From Luzula sylvatica (lineage: Eukaryota; Streptophyta; Magnoliopsida; Poales; Juncaceae), in the NCBI GenBank assembly GCA_946800325.1, contig OX326959.1, forward strand, positions 23,877,447 to 23,941,446: a DNA stretch of 64,000 nucleotides, written 5' to 3'. Position numbers and translations under genes: made by a program. Below the pieces are notes generated by a model. That model was not told where the DNA came from. It worked only from the letters and a program-made list of their open reading frames with translations, and made no database searches. Below, piece after piece: positions 59,849 to 64,000 of this stretch (positions are counted from its first letter, which is position 1; every line of letters begins with the position of its first letter).

Positions 59849-60314
59849 TTAAATTTTAAATTTAACATTTATATTTATAATTTTATTTTTTTGATTTTTG
59901 ATTTAACAATTAATTAACGTGTCATGTCATAAATTACAATATTAATTTATATCAAGTCATCAAAATTTGTTGGGGACAATTTTTGGTTGGCAATCCAACA
60001 TTTCCTAAAAACAAATATCTATATGAAAGAACAGAAAGTTTAAAAATATATGTTAAAACATATTTATGAGATTTTTCAAAATTAATAAAAATATAACGAA
60101 AAATATAGTTTGTACTTGTAAAATATGAAAATATAAGGATATTTTGGACCAAAAAATATTAAATCCCATCCAAATTCAAAATTAGATTTAACTCCTATAT
60201 GGGAGTATTAGAAAAGAAAAGTTTGGTCTGAGGGTATTTTTGGAGTTTTCGAAAATTAGTGGTTTTTTTACAATATCCAAAAAAATAAGGTTTTTTTTTA
60301 GAAATTTCCATAAA

Positions 60315-60485
60315 ATAATAATAAATAAATGAATGAAATCTCATTCGTTTAATTTAAGATTCATGTTTAAAACAGTTACATTAAAATAAAAATTACAACA
60401 ATACTACTCATTAAAAAAATTATCATTACAATTTCATAGTAAAATTAGATAGATATTTGTACATTAATATTAATATGTATGATAG
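60315..60485 (+). other. Relic of the nuclease upstream flank
   Basis: AATGAATGAAATCTCATTCG and TACATTAAAATAAAAATTACAACAATACTACTCATTA-type DNA match 33,528-33,680 closely and 48,700-48,800 less well. No nuclease exons adjoin it, so a nuclease copy appears to have been deleted here. Confidence 0.65.
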
Positions 60486-60685
60486 AAAGTCAAAAATATG
60501 AGGTGGCTCAATGTGGGAGCTCAAAAACATCCCCTCTTTAAAGGGAGAACATATTATTAAATATGAAATCATAAAATCATAAAATATATCTACTTCAAAA
60601 ATCCTCTATAATTGAGCGGGTGGGAGTTGGGTGTTGGGTATAAATTCTCACCGGTTACCGAGGAGGGTACAAAAATCAAGAAATC

Positions 60686-60925
60686 GTTCAACCTTTGAAA
60701 AGTCGAGCAGAAGCTTTCGACTTTTGAAATGTCGAGCGTTATTTTGAAGTAATTAGTTCTTTTAATTAAGTCATAAAAACGCTCGACTTTTGAAAGGTCG
60801 AGTAGTTTAGCAATCTCTCGACTTTTGAAAGGTCGAGAGTGTTATTTCTCAAATTTTGAAACTAGTTGGTTTATTTTTTATAATACCAAACTTATTTGGT
60901 CTAGATACCAAAATTTCCCTTTATT
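60686..60925 (+). repeat. CTCGAC...GTCGAG palindrome element, copy 3
   Basis: Four palindromes lie at 60,686-60,708, 60,716-60,736, 60,781-60,803 and 60,815-60,839, followed by the family's conserved tail to 60,925. Orientation is the same as copy 1. Confidence 0.75.
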
Positions 60926-61434
60926 AAAAATATCTATACGCTTGAACTATTTCATGACATATTCTATGAATCAGATATCTTTTTAGTGACATCCATCATT
61001 GAGAATTTGCAAATAATATAGTGATTTCTGATGTATTTCATAAATACATGTTTTAAATATTTTAATAATAACTCATATTTTTTGATGTATGCATTAAAAT
61101 AGTGCATGGGATAATTATATGGTAATGAGCTTAGCCTATTTGGTTATAATTATACTAATTTAATATGTTGAAGTATAAAAATTAAGGTAATGCAACAATT
61201 ATGTTAATTTTATTATATTGCATTTGGTTATTCATTTTGACATGGAAAATATCATAAATCATGCAATGAATTTACTAAACATTTATTTTTAATTGTTATC
61301 CGATTCATGTATGAGATGTTTATAAATGATCAAACATGACTATAAGCGGTGCTATTTATGCTATTTATCCTGTTGGGGAAAAATAAGTAGGAAAAAAAAG
61401 TGTTGAAACCCACATTCGAATCCATCACTTCACC
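60926..61434. other. Intergenic DNA
   Basis: AT-rich. No gene or element boundaries are seen. Confidence 0.45.
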
Positions 61435-62369
61435 TAGGGGGTACACAAAATTCTCCAACTCGTCCAACCCGTCCGACCCGACCCGGACCGACCCGTTTTT
61501 TGCGGGTTTCGAAGTTGTTCGGTTGGGTCCGGATTGGAACTTTGACAAATCCGGAAGTATGGATTGGGTTACGGGTTCCAAACAAAAACCCACATTAACC
61601 CAACCCGACCTGTACGATTCCAAATTTCCAAATAATTATTTATGTTTTTAATATAAATTGTATGGTATACTATTTTTCATAAATTATATTGCTATAATTT
61701 ATTTATTATTAATAATTTTCAATATTAGATAGTACCTTATCTCTTTTATCTTATTTGAATATTATGTTTATCAAGTAATTAAAATTTCTCAAATTAAAAT
61801 ACAAAATTTCTTAACTTAAATCGTATGACATGTTTTGTTTTGTGACAAAAAATGAACATTCTTCTTTTGTTATTTTTTATTTTATTTAAGAGTAAACTTC
61901 GTCCTTTGTTACTATTTTGTGTTTTTTAATAGTAAGGTTTTTATTTAATTATTTATTTATTTATGATATCACTATATTAGTTTTGTCATGAAATAAATAA
62001 TTAGTTTTGACTTCGAAACTAAATATGCATAATCAGTGTTTTATAATTATTGTCAGAAAGAATAATAAATAAAATGAGAAGTTGATTATGCATATTTAGT
62101 TTTGATTTATGTGTTTGTAAAAAAAAATTCCATAATCTAATTAAAAATATAAATCTTCTTGCATATTTTTTTGGTGAACATATGAACATATATCGTTATA
62201 GTATGTATTTACGAAAAAAAAATCGGCTAACCTGCCCAATCCGTTCAAGACGGGTTTGAAAATTTTTATAGTTATCATGGATTGGGTTGGAAAAATGAGA
62301 ACCCGTTCTAGATGGATTTGATTATATTTTGGATAAAAACCCGTCCAACTCGGTCTATGTATATCTCTA
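61435..62369. mobile_element. hAT-like element, TAGGGGG end
   Basis: The ends are TAGGGGGTACACA and TATGTATATCTCTA, with the 8-bp duplication ACTTCACC exact on both sides (61,427-61,434, 62,370-62,377). Both ends carry CCGTCCAACCCG/CCCGACCCG words and the middle is AT-rich. No transposase is seen. Overlapping open frames at 61.33-61.65 kb arise from the CCGACC repeats. Confidence 0.8.
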
Positions 62370-62414
62370 ACTTCACCTTTGGTGATGTGTCATAGACTCA
62401 TAATATGAAAAAGA

Positions 62415-62875
62415 ATTTATAAATTGAGCAGGAGTCGAACAGCAAACCTGTTAATTACATAACAAGCAACCCAACCACGGGACTAAAATATATTTCGTGA
62501 TATGGAATGGATGATTTATTCTTATAACTTAAAATGCACGTGGCATGATGGATCATGAAAAAGTATTCATGCAATCAGGGAATCGAACTGTAGGCTTTTT
62601 AATTCCAAAGCTAGCAACCGAACCAATGGACTAATAAAGATTCTTTGATATGGGATAAATTATTTTGGTTATTACTTAAAACGACGCGTGGCAGCACTGC
62701 ATTGAATGGACGATTTTTTGTTATAACTTAAAACGCACGTGTCATGATATATCATGAAAGAGTATTCATGCAATCAGCAAGAATCGAACTGCAAATTTTT
62801 TAATTCCAAAACAAGCAACCGAACCACTGGACTAACAAAGATTCTTTGATATGGGATAGTCATAGATTATTTTGC
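62415..62875 (-). repeat. Three tandem tRNA-like (SINE-derived) units
   Basis: Three diverged copies with a period of about 190 bp (62,420-62,490, 62,565-62,640, 62,765-62,850) each read on the minus strand as a tRNA-like A box (TAGTCC-GTGGTTGGGTTGC) and B box (GTTCGA-TCC-type). They are spaced by shared DNA containing TTGATATGGGATA and TTACTTAAAACGAC. They are too degenerate to be working tRNA genes. Confidence 0.6.
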
Positions 62876-62902
62876 TTATTACTTAAAACGACAAGTGGCA
62901 GC

Positions 62903-63567
62903 TAGGGCTGCAACTTTGGCTCGTGGCTCGTGGCTCGCTCGAGCTCGACTCGATAATAGTTCGATAATAGCTCGCTCGATATTAACTCGAAATTAAACGA
63001 GCCGAGCCGAGCTAGCTCGAACGCTTATTGAGCCGAGCTTGAGTCAGACTCAGCTCGCTCGTATTAAGTTCGAAAAGAATTTGAGCTCGATTTAAAAAAT
63101 TAAATACTTTTATCATAATTAATTCATATTATATATATTATTATAATTAGAAAATTTTATAAAGAAAACTTTTTCTTCATAATAATTCCAAGTCAGGCAC
63201 AACTTAGGTCCTAAAAAGAATATTAACTAAGGGAGACAAATTAATAATACCAAGTCCAAATCCTATTTTGTTATGTTTTGTGTTGTATGTTTGATTTATT
63301 ATTGTTATGTTTTAAGATAGTTTGGTATTTAAAATATTTTTTGTTTATTCGCTATTATTACAATTTTTTTAATTAAAATTCAAGTTATTTTTTTAATTGA
63401 GCTACTGTTGAGCCGAGCCGAGCTAACTCGAATTAGAACAAACCGAGTTTGAGCTTGATTTTTTAGTTCGAACTATAATTCTAAACGAGCCAAGCCAGAT
63501 CGAGTAAGTTCCGAGCCGAGCTTGAGCTGGGCACAGCTCGCTCGAGCTCGGCTCGTTTGCATCCCTA
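62903..63567. mobile_element. hAT-like element with GAGCTCGA words
   Basis: The ends are TAGGGCTGCAA and TTTGCATCCCTA. The flanks are GTGGCAGC and CTGGCAGC (8 bp, one mismatch). Both ends are dense in GCTCGAGCTCG/GAGCCGAGC words, and the middle is AT-rich. It is the same architectural class as 14,155-14,679 and 61,435-62,369. Confidence 0.75.
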
Positions 63568-63721
63568 GACTGGCAGCACTGCATTCACCATCGAGCTTTA
63601 AAAGAAGTAAATAAATATAAATATAAATATTGGATACAATAGTTGGTTTTGCAAACACGGAATGAGCACACTTGAATAGGTACGCCGTGTTCCTTTTTCA
63701 TACTGTTTTTGGGTCTTACTC

Positions 63722-63832
63722 TTACATTCTTCGAGAATTTCTGACGTTGTTTTCCCTTTTATGTTCCCATGGGGCCACGGCATTTGGGTTCTCCCATAAT
63801 CCTTTCCTTGCATTTTGTGCCTCTTCCATCCA
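63722..63832 (-). CDS. CAN-like nuclease C, last exon only (gene runs off the window)
   Basis: After a TTTAG acceptor the frame reads WMEEAQNARKGLWENPNAVA and on to a stop at 63,722-63,724. This is the same terminal exon as in nucleases A and B, which begin WEKEAKNAG. It lacks the last 17 residues of B because its stop comes earlier, so the single repeat unit at about 63,680-63,706 is in the 3' untranslated region here. The upstream exons would lie beyond base 64,000; the remaining 168 bases look like intron. Whether the whole gene is intact cannot be told. Confidence 0.7.
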   Translation of the reverse strand, partial: WMEEAQNARKGLWENPNAVAPWEHKRENNVRNSRRM

Positions 63833-64000
63833 CTAAAGACAAAATCAAAAGAAATTATATTATATTATATTGATGTTTGATTCTCAGAGTTGTTTTGATT
63901 TTATAGATAGTCACACCATCAAGTTAATATGAACCATTAAATTTTGATCAAAACATTGTTCATATAAATCAAGAAAAGTAAAAATTACATAAACTTTGGT

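Noticed and set aside
62415..62875. A cluster of tRNA genes
   Set aside because: A- and B-box-like motifs are present but no complete cloverleaf with an acceptor stem can be drawn; the units look SINE-derived.

Overview
This is nuclear DNA from a flowering plant, almost certainly a eudicot. The sequence is AT-rich, the genes are split by GT-AG introns, and the two recognisable protein families are plant-type: a P-class PPR protein and a CAN-type staphylococcal-nuclease homologue. Most of the rest is plant transposon debris (hAT, PIF/Harbinger, Mutator-like, Helitron, SINE) plus a palindromic fragment of an endogenous pararetrovirus. The species cannot be named from the sequence.

The main architecture is a decayed tandem segmental duplication. 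Each unit carried, in order, a small three-exon gene for a two-membrane-helix protein (+ strand), a PPR gene (+ strand) and a CAN-like nuclease gene (- strand). Unit 1 (about 2.8-16.4 kb) has a broken membrane gene and only the PPR 5' flank. Unit 2 (about 19.5-33.8 kb) has an intact membrane gene, an intact PPR gene and nuclease A. Unit 3 (about 38.4-49.1 kb) has a truncated membrane gene, a PPR pseudogene and nuclease B. Relics at 59.5 and 60.3 kb and the last exon of a third nuclease at 63.7 kb show that the array continues to the right.

Between and inside the units lie many insertions, about fifteen of them with target-site duplications readable by eye: a 2.8-kb Mutator-like element that has captured ZIP transporter exons (6.4-9.2 kb), a 3-kb long-TIR element (16.5-19.4 kb), nested PIF/SINE/hAT insertions (13.6-16.3 kb), a 3.4-kb TIR element (49.2-52.5 kb) and others. 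Region 34.8-38.3 kb holds an exon-like fragment and ACGAAATAC-type low-complexity DNA with degenerate telomere motifs.

The most unusual part is nuclease A. Its last exon has absorbed a 31-bp minisatellite that is open in every frame and adds a Lys/Arg-rich tail. Its fifth intron carries an 815-bp-arm viral palindrome with two outward-facing promoters. Paralogue B carries a different insertion, a PIF MITE, at the same nucleotides beside the same splice acceptor.
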